Assembly: GCA_964370475.1 (NCBI GenBank)
Contig: CAYJJI010000001.1
Coordinates: 65,412 to 129,411, forward strand
Reading direction: 5' to 3'
Length of the DNA stretch: 64,000 bases
DNA from: CAYJCL01 sp964370475
Lineage (GTDB): Bacteria > Bacillota_I > Bacilli_A > RF39 > UBA660
Shown piece after piece: positions 27,441-35,822 of the stretch (the first letter of the stretch is position 1; each line of letters opens with the position of its first letter). The notes beneath the pieces are model-generated. The model was given only the letters and a program-made list of their open reading frames with translations. It was not told where the DNA came from and did no database searches. Made by a program: the position numbers and the translations under genes.

Positions 27441-27467
27441 AAAAAAACAATAGTATCAACTATTGTT
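27441..27467 (-). terminator. Intrinsic terminator of the Tad-type operon
   Basis: Minus strand AACAATAGT-TGAT-ACTATTGTT followed by TTTTT. The TAA stop of tadC (27466-27468) is in the first arm. Confidence 0.8.
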
Positions 27468-28155
27468 AATTTAAAAATTCTATAATTCTTGGAGCTAATA
27501 TAATTAACATAACAACTGGTAGAAATAATAATAAACTAGCAATAAATACATATACAGGAACTCTATTAATCTTCTCTTTTAATAGAATAAAATTAAACTG
27601 TCTCATATCATCTACTTGATAATCCAAAGAAGTTATTATCTCACTCCCCAATTTATTAGCTTGAATAAATAACTGAATAATACTTCTTATTTTAATAGAA
27701 GGTATTCTCTCAGCTAAAGAATTTAAAGACTCCTTTAAATTCTTACCACTCTTCATATCTTCTAAAGCCTTAAAAAATTCATCACTAAGTTCACCATCGA
27801 TATTCTCACAACTAACTAACAAACTCTCACTAATCGACTTACCACTCTTTAAAGCTAAAGAAACCCCTTCAAAATAATATATAGCATTCTCTTCCAAAGT
27901 AACTATTCTAGATTTAATCTTATTATCAAATAAAATAACTCCCATACTTATATATATTACTACTACTATTATCGGAGCAAATATATATCCATAATCTCCT
28001 AAAAAACTAGCACCAATTAATATAATCATACATAGTATTAGTCTATTAAACAAAAACTTATATACATTAGTATCATTACCACTTAATAAAGCCCTATTAT
28101 TATAATAATCTATCGTCTTCTTAGAATATATTAACTTAACTAAACCTCTAATCAT
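27466..28155 (-). CDS. tadC: Type II secretion F-domain protein, TadC-like
   Basis: 229 residues. The T2SSF domain signature is visible as YYFEGVSLALKSGKSISESLLVS... then EALEDMKSGKNLKESL and SIIQLFIQANKLGSEI, between membrane helices at about 35-75 and 205-225. It pairs with TadB to form the inner-membrane platform of Tad (Flp) pilus machines. It overlaps tadB by 8 bases and is last in the operon. Confidence 0.85.
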   Translation of the reverse strand: MIRGLVKLIYSKKTIDYYNNRALLSGNDTNVYKFLFNRLILCMIILIGASFLGDYGYIFAPIIVVVIYISMGVILFDNKIKSRIVTLEENAIYYFEGVSLALKSGKSISESLLVSCENIDGELSDEFFKALEDMKSGKNLKESLNSLAERIPSIKIRSIIQLFIQANKLGSEIITSLDYQVDDMRQFNFILLKEKINRVPVYVFIASLLLFLPVVMLIILAPRIIEFLN

Positions 28156-29146
28156 TAAAAACCCTCCTTATTATCTTATCAATAACAAAGATATACGAAA
28201 AATAAAGAATTAATCCTATTACTACAATAATAATTCCAAGAACACTATATATAGGATCAAAATAAGTACTATCAATATAATATATTCCTAAACATAGTAC
28301 TGGAGGAATAAATAAAAGAATTTGATAAATCAACAAAGAAGTACTACTCATTAACTTAAGTTCATTTCTTAATTTTCTCTTAGTATTAAAATTATTCATT
28401 AATCCATCAAACATATCAGAAATATTTCCTCCAGTTTTATGAACTAAAACCAAAGTCATTGCTATATGTTTAACTTCCTCAAGTCTAACCCTATCATAAA
28501 ATCTATCAAACGCAACATCAATCTCTAATCCCTTATTTAAATCACTATTAACTTTAGCAAATTCACCCTTTAAAGGACCATTTAACTCCTTAGAAACTAA
28601 CTCTATAGCTTTATATATATTTAAATTAGCTTTAAAAGCATTATTCATAACTACCAAAGCATTAAATAAATCATTATTTAACTCTTCCTTACGCTTTCTA
28701 TATACACTAACAGTAACATAATCAGGACTAATATAACCTAGTACTAATATAATAATAAAAGCCAAATAACTAAAATCATAATATCCATTTACAGCATATA
28801 AAGTATATAAACCATTTAATACTACAACTACTAAAAACTTAACTAAAACAAATTTTACTAAATCATCATCACTTTCAATATACAACTTATATCTAGAAGC
28901 TATTCCATTAATAATAAAACTCTTCTTAAATAACTTAACAAAAAAATCACTAATTTTATTTAAAAATCTAACTATCCTATCCTGCAAAGAATTTGCTCCT
29001 ACATAACTATTTCTAACAGAATACTTAGAAACCCTTTTAGCAACCTTTAAATTCTTAAAAGATACAATAATCCATACTAAAAAAATAATTCCCAGAATCA
29101 TTAAACCAATTTTTCCAAAACTTATTATTTCAGCAAATTCCACCAT
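28148..29146 (-). CDS. tadB: Type II secretion F-domain protein, TadB-like
   Basis: 332 residues. One N-terminal membrane helix (about 12-30), two central helices (about 105-145), then the T2SSF domain (VVMNNAFKANLNIYKAIELV, LVHKTGGNISDMFDGLMNNF) and two C-terminal helices. Platform partner of TadC. Starts at ATG 29146 after GGAGG, 8 bases from tadA. Confidence 0.87.
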   Translation of the reverse strand: MVEFAEIISFGKIGLMILGIIFLVWIIVSFKNLKVAKRVSKYSVRNSYVGANSLQDRIVRFLNKISDFFVKLFKKSFIINGIASRYKLYIESDDDLVKFVLVKFLVVVVLNGLYTLYAVNGYYDFSYLAFIIILVLGYISPDYVTVSVYRKRKEELNNDLFNALVVMNNAFKANLNIYKAIELVSKELNGPLKGEFAKVNSDLNKGLEIDVAFDRFYDRVRLEEVKHIAMTLVLVHKTGGNISDMFDGLMNNFNTKRKLRNELKLMSSTSLLIYQILLFIPPVLCLGIYYIDSTYFDPIYSVLGIIIVVIGLILYFSYIFVIDKIIRRVFND

Positions 29147-29154
29147 AAACCTCC

Positions 29155-30471
29155 TTAAGAATTAAAAATATCATCTATACTACTAATCCCTTTATTCTTT
29201 ATCTTTTTATAAGATAAAGAATTAACATTATTAAGATTATAACTTCCATTAACTAATCCACCACTAGTTAAACCATCTTGTACAAAAGAAAATACTTCAT
29301 TTAATACAATATTACCTTCTCTAAGACCTATCACTTCACTAATACTAGTTATTTTTCTTCTGCCATCACTTAGTCTTCCAAGTTGAATAACTATATCTAT
29401 AGCTCCAGTAATATATTCTCTAACACTATTAATAGGTATATCTAAATTACTCATTAAAACCATTGTTTCTAGTCTATTTAAAGCCTCTACAGGAGAATTA
29501 GCATGTAACGTAGACATAGATCCCTCATGGCCTGTATTCATTGCTTGAAGCATATCAAATGCTTCTCCACCACGAACTTCACCAACTATTATTCTATCAG
29601 GTCTCATTCTAAGAGCATTTAAAACTAAATCTCTAATCGAAACATCTCCCTTAGCACCATAATTAACCTTTCTAGTTTCTAAAGTAATTACATGTTCTTG
29701 TTTCAATTTTAATTCAGCAGCATCCTCTATAGTAACAATTCTTTCATTTTCATTAATAAAAGAACTTAATACATTTAATAATGATGTTTTACCACTACTA
29801 GATCCTCCACTTACAACAATATTTAACTTAGCTATAACACAAGCTTCCAAAAATCTAGCCATATAAGGAGTTATACTTCCAGTACGAATCATATCATCAA
29901 TATTATCCATCTCACCACTAAACTTACGTATCGTAATTATCGGACTTTTAGATAAAGGAGGAATAATAGCGTTAAACCTAGACCCATCACTAAGCCTAGC
30001 ATCAACCATTGGATTACTTGCATCTATAACCCTACCAACACTTCCAATTAATCTTTCAATAGTACTCATTATATGATCATCATTAATAAAAGAAACAGAA
30101 TTATCCTTAATTAATTGACCTTCAATTTCTATATAAATATCACTAGGTCCATTAACCATTATTTCCGTGACATCTTTATCTTTTAATAAAGATGTCAAAG
30201 GACCATATCCATTTAATTCATCTTCAATTAAATTATATAAATGATTTCTTTGTAATACTGATAAATCAATACCATCAACAAATCTATCAATCTCTTCATT
30301 AATAAAAGAACTAAGTGATTGATCACTTCTTTTTTCCTTATCAATTAAAGAACTAATAATCTTTTCTCTAAGTGAATCCAATAACTTCTTATCTTTAAAA
30401 GCTTCGTAATCTTTAACATCATCAATTAAAGATTTACTCTTAAATTCAAAAGCATCTAATAACTTAGTCAT
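29155..30471 (-). CDS. tadA: Secretion/pilus ATPase TadA/CpaF
   Basis: 438-residue type II/IV secretion ATPase that powers Tad pilus assembly. N-terminal domain, then IMVNGPSDIYIEIEG, Walker A SGGSSSGKTSLLNVLSSF (about 219-236), Asp box, Walker B DRIIVGEVRGGEA and His box MNTGHEGSMSTLHANSP. All catalytic motifs are intact. It overlaps tadZ by 8 bases. No other ATPase for the GspF protein at 5684 is encoded in the window, but this one belongs to its own platform proteins. Confidence 0.93.
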   Translation of the reverse strand: MTKLLDAFEFKSKSLIDDVKDYEAFKDKKLLDSLREKIISSLIDKEKRSDQSLSSFINEEIDRFVDGIDLSVLQRNHLYNLIEDELNGYGPLTSLLKDKDVTEIMVNGPSDIYIEIEGQLIKDNSVSFINDDHIMSTIERLIGSVGRVIDASNPMVDARLSDGSRFNAIIPPLSKSPIITIRKFSGEMDNIDDMIRTGSITPYMARFLEACVIAKLNIVVSGGSSSGKTSLLNVLSSFINENERIVTIEDAAELKLKQEHVITLETRKVNYGAKGDVSIRDLVLNALRMRPDRIIVGEVRGGEAFDMLQAMNTGHEGSMSTLHANSPVEALNRLETMVLMSNLDIPINSVREYITGAIDIVIQLGRLSDGRRKITSISEVIGLREGNIVLNEVFSFVQDGLTSGGLVNGSYNLNNVNSLSYKKIKNKGISSIDDIFNS

Positions 30472-31261
30472 GATTAATCACCTCACCTTTAAATAAATCA
30501 GCAATAATCATCATCATCGTTGAATAATCCTTAGTAAATAATTTTGAATATTTCTTCTCTAGCGTTGGAATCTTACCATTCATCAAATAGTTATCTATAT
30601 TCTTTAAAAAAGCTTCTTTAGATAAAGTATAATCAATATTACTCTTAATTATCGATTTAATATTGAACACTGAAAAATACTCTTTAAAAGGGTCTCTACT
30701 ATTATTAAGTAATACCTTGTATTTAGTAAATTCGGCATTATTAAAAACATTAACTAAAGATCTCATATTCTTTAAATCAATCAAATCATTAGTAACTAAA
30801 AACAACACCATATCAGCCAACGACATAATCAACAAATTATGTTCATTAATAATATGATTAGTATCTATAATAACAAAATCATAATAATTTGTTGATTTTT
30901 CAATTACTTGTTCTACAAATTTAGAATCAATCTTATTAGCTTGTCTAGGATCTTTAGGACAAGCCAATATATCAATATTTTTACTATATTTCACAGTATA
31001 ATCATCCAATTTTTTATAAGCACCACTATTGATATCAGTATATAAAGTAAATAAATTAGTTTGATAATTAACATTTAAAGAAGCAGCTACTCCACCACTA
31101 TATAAATCAAAATCAACTAATAATACTTTTTTGTCAAGTGCCTCAGCACAACCAGCTATATTAAGAGCAGTAATCGTCTTACCAACTCCACCTTTAGCAC
31201 TGCTAATACACAAAGATTTACCCTTCTTTAACGTCATAAAACCATTCCCGTCTTCATCCAA
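30464..31261 (-). CDS. tadZ: MinD/ParA-like ATPase of the Tad system (TadZ/CpaE)
   Basis: About 265 residues (TTG at 31261 or ATG at 31237; the latter follows GGGAATGG). Deviant Walker A SSAKGGVGKTITALNIAG, then VLLVDFDLYSGG and IIDTNHI in place of the usual Walker B Asp-rich motif. It lacks the N-terminal receiver-like domain of many CpaE proteins. The role is inferred: polar or septal positioning of the machine, from its place at the head of tadA-tadB-tadC. Confidence 0.85.
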   Translation of the reverse strand: MDEDGNGFMTLKKGKSLCISSAKGGVGKTITALNIAGCAEALDKKVLLVDFDLYSGGVAASLNVNYQTNLFTLYTDINSGAYKKLDDYTVKYSKNIDILACPKDPRQANKIDSKFVEQVIEKSTNYYDFVIIDTNHIINEHNLLIMSLADMVLFLVTNDLIDLKNMRSLVNVFNNAEFTKYKVLLNNSRDPFKEYFSVFNIKSIIKSNIDYTLSKEAFLKNIDNYLMNGKIPTLEKKYSKLFTKDYSTMMMIIADLFKGEVINHD

Positions 31262-31305
31262 AAACCCCTACTATACAATAATAAAATTATAACATAAACT
31301 TACAT

Positions 31306-31333
31306 AAAAAAAAAGAAGTAATTACTACTCCTT
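31306..31333 (-). terminator. Intrinsic terminator of obg
   Basis: Minus strand AAGGAGTA-GTAAT-TACTTCTT followed by seven Ts. The TAG stop of obg (31325-31327) spans loop and first arm. Confidence 0.75.
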
Positions 31334-32599
31334 AAAAATAAACATATAATCTAAAATTTGAACTTCGTCTCCAGCTTGCGCTCCAACTCTTTCTAGCTCA
31401 GTTTCTACACCCATACCTCTTAACTTACGAGCAAATCTCATAACAGAAGCATCTTCAGTAAATTTAGTCATTCTAAATAACTTCTCAATTTCCTTACCTT
31501 CAATAACCCAAACACCATTATCATTTTTAATAGTATAAGGTTTTTCATTTTTAAATTTAAATATAACATGAGATTCAAACGAAGACTCATCATATACATC
31601 TTCTAAAATAGTTTTATCAAGTAAATCAGCTAAAGAAGTTAAACAATCATGGAATCCTTCATCAGTCAAAGCTGATATAGGAAACACCGCCAAATCAGGA
31701 TAAGCTAATTTAAATTTTTCTAAATTATCATAAGCTCCCTCAATATCCATTTTATTTGCAATAACAATAGCAGGCTTTCTACTAAGTTTATCATCGTATT
31801 TATCTATTTCTTCTTTAATAACCTTATAATCTTCAATAGGATCTCTACCTTCAAAAGCTCCCATATCAATAACATGAGCAAGAATTCTAGTACGCATTGC
31901 ATGTTTTAAAAATTTATGACCAAGACCTATACCTTCTGATGCTCCCTCAATTAAACCAGGCAAATCAGCCATTACAAACGATCTTTGATCACCAAGTGTA
32001 ACCAAACCTAAATTAGGATTTAACGTAGTAAAATGATAAGCTCCTATTTTAGGTTTAGAAGAACTAATAGCACCTAAAATAGTACTTTTACCAACACTTG
32101 GCATTCCTACTAAACCTACATCAGCAAGTAACATTAATTCACAACGAATCATTCTCTCTTCTCCAGGTTCACCATATTCACTTAACTTAGGAGCTGGATC
32201 AGAATTAGTAGCAAAAGCTCTATTTCCTCTACCTCCACGTCCTCCATTAGCAACAATAACTTCATTATTCTCACCAACTAAATCTGCAATAACTAAACCA
32301 GTATCCTCATCAATAACAGTAGTTCCTTCAGGAACTTTGATAACAACAGCATCAGCACTTTCACCAGTTCTGTTACTCCCTTTACCATTAACTCCCTTAG
32401 GACCTTTTATAGTTTTCATATATCTAAGATCAATTAATGTTTTAAGACCTTTATCCACACGAAAAATAATGTCTGAACCCTTTCCACCAGATCCTCCATC
32501 AGGACCTCCCATAGGTACACACAATTCTCTTCTAAAAGATGTACAACCATCTCCACCTTTACCAGCAGTAACGCTGATAACAACTTCATCTATAAACAT
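31325..32599 (-). CDS. obg: GTPase ObgE/CgtA
   Basis: 424-residue ribosome-associated GTPase for 50S assembly and stress signalling. Glycine-rich Obg fold (1-158, with GGDGCTSFRRE and GGRGGRGN), G1 VGMPSVGKST, G3 ADLPGLIEGA, G4 ANKMD, and a C-terminal OCT domain (about 345-424) with EKPYTIKNDNGVWVIEG as found in Bacillota. Follows the rplU-prp-rpmA group with a zinc-ribbon gene in between, as part of the ancestral spoIVFB-rplU-prp-rpmA-obg order. Confidence 0.96.
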   Translation of the reverse strand: MFIDEVVISVTAGKGGDGCTSFRRELCVPMGGPDGGSGGKGSDIIFRVDKGLKTLIDLRYMKTIKGPKGVNGKGSNRTGESADAVVIKVPEGTTVIDEDTGLVIADLVGENNEVIVANGGRGGRGNRAFATNSDPAPKLSEYGEPGEERMIRCELMLLADVGLVGMPSVGKSTILGAISSSKPKIGAYHFTTLNPNLGLVTLGDQRSFVMADLPGLIEGASEGIGLGHKFLKHAMRTRILAHVIDMGAFEGRDPIEDYKVIKEEIDKYDDKLSRKPAIVIANKMDIEGAYDNLEKFKLAYPDLAVFPISALTDEGFHDCLTSLADLLDKTILEDVYDESSFESHVIFKFKNEKPYTIKNDNGVWVIEGKEIEKLFRMTKFTEDASVMRFARKLRGMGVETELERVGAQAGDEVQILDYMFIFKE

Positions 32600-32626
32600 A
32601 ATTCATCACCAAAAACATTATAACAT

Positions 32627-32651
32627 AAAAAAATAATTCTTTCGAATTATT
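32627..32651 (-). terminator. Intrinsic terminator of the zinc-ribbon gene
   Basis: Minus strand AATAATTC-GAAA-GAATTATT followed by TTTTTTT. The TAA stop (32647-32649) lies in the first arm. Confidence 0.8.
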
Positions 32652-33315
32652 TTTCACATTTTAGTTCATCATACCCATCTTCGTAATAATCTTCAACATC
32701 TCTTACATCATCAAAATCCATATCATCCATATATTCTTCTAATGCTTCACCTTTTAAAGTCATTGTTGAAATAACATTATCTCCACTTTTTTTGATAGTA
32801 ATATTAAATCCATCAACATCAGCATCATCAATTTCATCTTCAGCATCGTCTTTTAAATCTTCAATATATTCATCAATATCATCATAATCAAGATAATCTA
32901 ACATATCTTCAAAATCTTTATCAGTATGATCCATAATAGTTTTAACTTCTAAATAAGTAACTTCATCATCTCCATTATATTTAGCTTCAACAATAGTTTC
33001 AGAGTAATCATCTTTACCTTCACAAACCATTTTATTACCACCAAATACAACAAGTAATACAATTATTAATAATAACGCACCACCAGCACCTAAAACTAAT
33101 GTAGTATTCTTTTTATAGAAATCTTTAGCGAATTCTAAACCTTTCTTGCCTTTATTAGCAACATCGTTAACAACTTTGTTAACATCAATTTCAGGAGCTG
33201 TACCAACTTCTTCAGTTGAAGCTTCTTTAACTGAAGCACCTTTCATTTCAGCTCCACAATCAGCACAGAACTTTGCACTTACATTGTTTTTTTTGCCACA
33301 TTTTTCACAAAACAT
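32647..33315 (-). CDS. Zinc-ribbon, single-pass membrane protein with acidic extracytoplasmic domain
   Basis: 222 residues. N-terminal zinc ribbon FCEKCGKKNN...FCADCGAE (1-23), a linker, one membrane helix (about 73-92, LVLGAGGALLLIIVLLVV), then an extracellular domain starting MVCEGKDDYSETIVEAKYNG that looks like the lipoprotein-type DUF1307 fold, with an extraordinarily Asp/Glu-rich middle (EDLKDDAEDEIDDADVDG). The two cysteines in this domain (MVCEG and LKCEK) could form a disulfide. Function unknown. It sits between obg and rpmA, an insertion relative to the Bacillus order. Confidence 0.7.
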   Translation of the reverse strand: MFCEKCGKKNNVSAKFCADCGAEMKGASVKEASTEEVGTAPEIDVNKVVNDVANKGKKGLEFAKDFYKKNTTLVLGAGGALLLIIVLLVVFGGNKMVCEGKDDYSETIVEAKYNGDDEVTYLEVKTIMDHTDKDFEDMLDYLDYDDIDEYIEDLKDDAEDEIDDADVDGFNITIKKSGDNVISTMTLKGEALEEYMDDMDFDDVRDVEDYYEDGYDELKCEK

Positions 33316-33384
33316 AACACATACCTCTCTTCTATATCAATAATATATCAAAAAACTAAAAATATGTCTATAAATTAAAGCCAT

Positions 33385-33418
33385 AAAAAAAAGTATTTAC
33401 GCTACTTCGTAAACACTT
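33385..33418 (-). terminator. Intrinsic terminator of the rplU-prp-rpmA operon
   Basis: Minus strand AAGTGTTTACG-AAGTAG-CGTAAATACTT (11 pairs, one wobble) followed by TTTTTT. The first arm and loop encode the last residues of L27 and the TAA lies in the second arm. Confidence 0.85.
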
Positions 33419-33684
33419 ACTTTTTTCTTATCGCGACCAAGGCGTTCATATCTAACAACACCTTCTACTTTAGCGAATAAAGTATGATCTTTTCCTATTC
33501 CAACATTTGCACCAGGATTAATCTTAGTTCCTCTTTGACGATAAATAATTGCACCAGCAGTTATTTTTTGTCCATCAGCAACTTTAGCTCCTAAACGACG
33601 TCCTCTAGAGTCACGTCCGTTTTGAGTTGAAGATTGTCCTTTTTTATGAGCAAATAATTGGATATTTAATTTAATAAACATCAT
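33397..33684 (-). CDS. rpmA: 50S ribosomal protein L27 (Prp-processed form)
   Basis: 95 residues. It carries the Bacillota-specific N-terminal extension MMFIKLNIQLFAHKKG, with the LNIQLF/AHKKG junction that the protease Prp must cut before L27 can work at the peptidyl-transferase centre. The remainder (GGQ-type STQNGRDSRGRRLG, AGAIIYRQRGTKINPG) is canonical. The start may be either of the two adjacent ATGs (33684 or 33681). Third gene of rplU-prp-rpmA. Confidence 0.96.
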   Translation of the reverse strand: MMFIKLNIQLFAHKKGQSSTQNGRDSRGRRLGAKVADGQKITAGAIIYRQRGTKINPGANVGIGKDHTLFAKVEGVVRYERLGRDKKKVSVYEVA

Positions 33685-33992
33685 TATTCCTCTTCTCTAA
33701 TTTTAATATTTTTAGGATAATCTTTTGACAACTCAGTTAATACATTAACTAAGTTCATCAATATTTTATCATTTAAGTCATCATGCTTTAAAACTTTAAT
33801 TAAAACATAACCTTCATTTTCCTGATAATTAACTAATTCATTTAAAGATAATATAAGATTAACACTAGTAAGTACAGCACTAGATACGGCAGCACAAACT
33901 ATATCTTTTCCATGCTCATTAAAATTAGCATGTCCTTTAATTTCGATAGAATTAATATAATCATTCTTAGAAGTAATTAATACTTTAATCAT
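33684..33992 (-). CDS. prp: Ribosomal-processing cysteine protease Prp
   Basis: 102 residues. The catalytic pair is visible: His21 in IEIKGHANF and Cys33 in DIVCAAVSSAV, at almost the same numbers as in S. aureus Prp. It removes the N-terminal extension of L27 encoded immediately downstream; the two stop/start signals overlap. It is indispensable wherever L27 has the extension. Confidence 0.95.
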   Translation of the reverse strand: MIKVLITSKNDYINSIEIKGHANFNEHGKDIVCAAVSSAVLTSVNLILSLNELVNYQENEGYVLIKVLKHDDLNDKILMNLVNVLTELSKDYPKNIKIREEE

Positions 33993-33993
33993 A

Positions 33994-34296
33994 TTATTTT
34001 ACTTCTATAGCTTTAACGATTAATTTAGTATATGGTTGACGATGACCTTGAGTTTTACGATATTTCTTTTTAGGTTTGTATTTAAAAACAATTATTTTCT
34101 TTTGTTTTCCGTGTTTTTCAACATCACAAACAACTTTTGCTCCTTTAACAAATGGAGTTCCAGTTTTACCATCAACATATAACACTTCGTTAAATACGAT
34201 TTCACTTCCAGCTTCGTTATCTAATTTTTCAACATAAATAACATCACCATTAGTAACATAATATTGTTTACCGCCTGTTACGAATATAGCTTTCAT
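33994..34296 (-). CDS. rplU: 50S ribosomal protein L21
   Basis: 100 residues, start MKAIFVTGGKQYYV, central basic loop KHGKQKKIIVFKYKPKKKYRKT-GHRQPYT, as in all bacterial L21. Starts at ATG 34296 after AAGGAGG. First gene of the operon and preceded by an L21 leader, so the three genes are probably autoregulated by ribosomal protein. Confidence 0.97.
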   Translation of the reverse strand: MKAIFVTGGKQYYVTNGDVIYVEKLDNEAGSEIVFNEVLYVDGKTGTPFVKGAKVVCDVEKHGKQKKIIVFKYKPKKKYRKTQGHRQPYTKLIVKAIEVK

Positions 34297-34319
34297 TTTA
34301 TACCTCCTTTATAATTTTT

Positions 34320-34392
34320 TGAAGACTCGCCTTAAAGGTGACTTACGTACTTAAACCTTTTTAGTGCGGTTTTAAAGAAAAGCCCTTAAAAC
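34320..34392 (-). promoter_or_regulatory. L21 leader (ribosomal protein autoregulatory RNA)
   Basis: The 5' UTR reads AAACCGCACTAAAAAGGTTT, then AAGTACGTAAGTCACCTTTA and AGGCGAGTCTTC. The order of elements, with the GTACGTAAGTCACCTTT segment and final GGCGAGT, matches the Firmicutes L21 leader family. Called by eye; a covariance search would settle the exact ends. Confidence 0.75.
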
Positions 34393-34399
34393 ATTAAAA

Positions 34400-34428
34400 A
34401 TAATACCATATTTAATAGAACATGTCAA
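34400..34428 (-). promoter_or_regulatory. Sigma-A promoter of rplU-prp-rpmA
   Basis: -35 TTGACA (34428-34423), 17-base spacer ending TGG, -10 TATTAT (34405-34400). Confidence 0.8.
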
Positions 34429-34507
34429 ATATAACCATAAAAAAAGATGATAAATCAACTTAATAACTCTAGTTTAAGAAGCAATACTATCAAGATAACT
34501 AAAATAT

Positions 34508-35254
34508 TCACTTATCAAACATATCTTTCAACACCTTCTTCTCACTTAAACATTTATTATTATTTTTAAAATAATAATATTTATCTTTAGATAATAAGTT
34601 TATATTTCTACCACTTAAATAAACAATTTTATTGTATTCTAAGTCATAAATATATCTTTCTAATAAAAATTTGTTATAAGTATACGGAAACGATTTAACG
34701 ATTTCATATAACTTAAAAATTAAAAATAATACGATTATTAAATTATTAATTAATATTTTATTAAATACAGCAATAAATAAACCCAAACTAATAAGAGAAA
34801 AAATAACACTAATTTTAAAAGATAATTTATAACTAAATATCCTCTCCATTAAAAGCCTAAAAATGATACTACCATCTAAAGGCATAATTGGTAACAAATT
34901 AAACCCAATAATTACTTTATTATAAAACGTAACTACATCTTTTAAATCACTAAAAAATAAAGGAATAAAAAAAGAAAAAACAAGCTGAAATATTACACCA
35001 CCCATCGCAATAATTAATTCCTTGTTGATTGAATAATTGATTAATTTAGAGACTTTAGTTATCCCACCAAATGGATACAACTCCACATTTACAACTTCAA
35101 CACCAAACAATTTACAAAAAAAGACATGACCTGCCTCATGAATAATCACAATCATTAATATGATTAATGATTGGTAAAAAAAACCAGCTAAAAGAGAGAA
35201 CAATAATAAAAAATAAACACTCGAATTTATCTTAAAGATTTTGATAATATTCAA
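34508..35254 (-). CDS. spoIVFB: SpoIVFB-like site-2 (M50) intramembrane metalloprotease
   Basis: 248 residues, polytopic. Zinc motif HEAGH near residue 39-43 in VIIHEAGHVFFCKLFG and the third ligand region LLPIMPLDGSIIFRLL near 117-132 (Asp in MPLDG). In Bacillus it releases sigma-K in the mother cell. Starts probably at TTG 35254 inside the end of the SpoIVFA-like gene, so it is coupled to its own regulator. It precedes rplU as in B. subtilis. No C-terminal CBS domain is recognisable. Whether this organism sporulates cannot be told from the window. Confidence 0.88.
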   Translation of the reverse strand: MNIIKIFKINSSVYFLLLFSLLAGFFYQSLIILMIVIIHEAGHVFFCKLFGVEVVNVELYPFGGITKVSKLINYSINKELIIAMGGVIFQLVFSFFIPLFFSDLKDVVTFYNKVIIGFNLLPIMPLDGSIIFRLLMERIFSYKLSFKISVIFSLISLGLFIAVFNKILINNLIIVLFLIFKLYEIVKSFPYTYNKFLLERYIYDLEYNKIVYLSGRNINLLSKDKYYYFKNNNKCLSEKKVLKDMFDK

Positions 35255-35822
35255 GGAAATCTAAAAACTTTCCGTCTTTAATTAAAACTACTATTAAATT
35301 TTCATTTATTGTCTCTCCTATTAAAGAATCACTTTCAACATAATCATACATAGTAATACCTGATACATTAATTCCACAATACCAAATATCCACTCCATCT
35401 ACACCTTGAATAATCAAAGTATTCCCATAATTCTCTTTTTCACCATTATAAACAACTATTCCACTATTCAAAGAAGATACTAAATAATTAGCACCTACTT
35501 CTAAAGAATACCCATCAACATATGATTCAATATTCTTATATACTAGACTTTCATTAAATACTGGTTCAGTGTTAGGAGTAGGAACATTTAAATCACCAAA
35601 ATACTTAGTATATAAACTATTTAACTTCCCAAAAGCCAAACTATCACTAAGTACATACTTATTATATAAAATTTCATTACTATCACTAAAATTCACAAAT
35701 ATTAAACTCCCTAATACAAATATAACACTAATAAGTATTCTCTTAATAAGTCCATTTAAATACTTATATTCCTTTACTACATTTTTATTTTTAATTCTAT
35801 TAATTATTTCTTCACGTTTAAT
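35232..35822 (-). CDS. spoIVFA: SpoIVFA-like membrane regulator, probable ATT start
   Basis: The conventional start in this frame is GTG 35696, giving 154 residues with no membrane segment. The frame stays open upstream for 42 more codons to ATT 35822, after GGTGA with six-base spacing, and the added part reads IKREEIINRIKNKNVV, then a basic flank and membrane helix LIKRILISVIFVLGSLIFV. That is exactly the N-terminal helix-plus-TM layout of SpoIVFA. The extracytoplasmic part is a degenerate M23/LytM-like domain (LVSSLNSGIVVYNGEKENYG, MYDYVESDSLIGETI). It lies between mreD and spoIVFB; minCD, present here in Bacillus, are absent. Confidence 0.75.
   Translation of the reverse strand: MKREEIINRIKNKNVVKEYKYLNGLIKRILISVIFVLGSLIFVNFSDSNEILYNKYVLSDSLAFGKLNSLYTKYFGDLNVPTPNTEPVFNESLVYKNIESYVDGYSLEVGANYLVSSLNSGIVVYNGEKENYGNTLIIQGVDGVDIWYCGINVSGITMYDYVESDSLIGETINENLIVVLIKDGKFLDFLEYYQNL

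Noticed and set aside
27421..27445. CAAACGTA and CGAAC near the Tad terminator as a further SOS box
   Set aside because: The half sites are not in the inverted, four-base-spaced arrangement and no promoter is adjacent.
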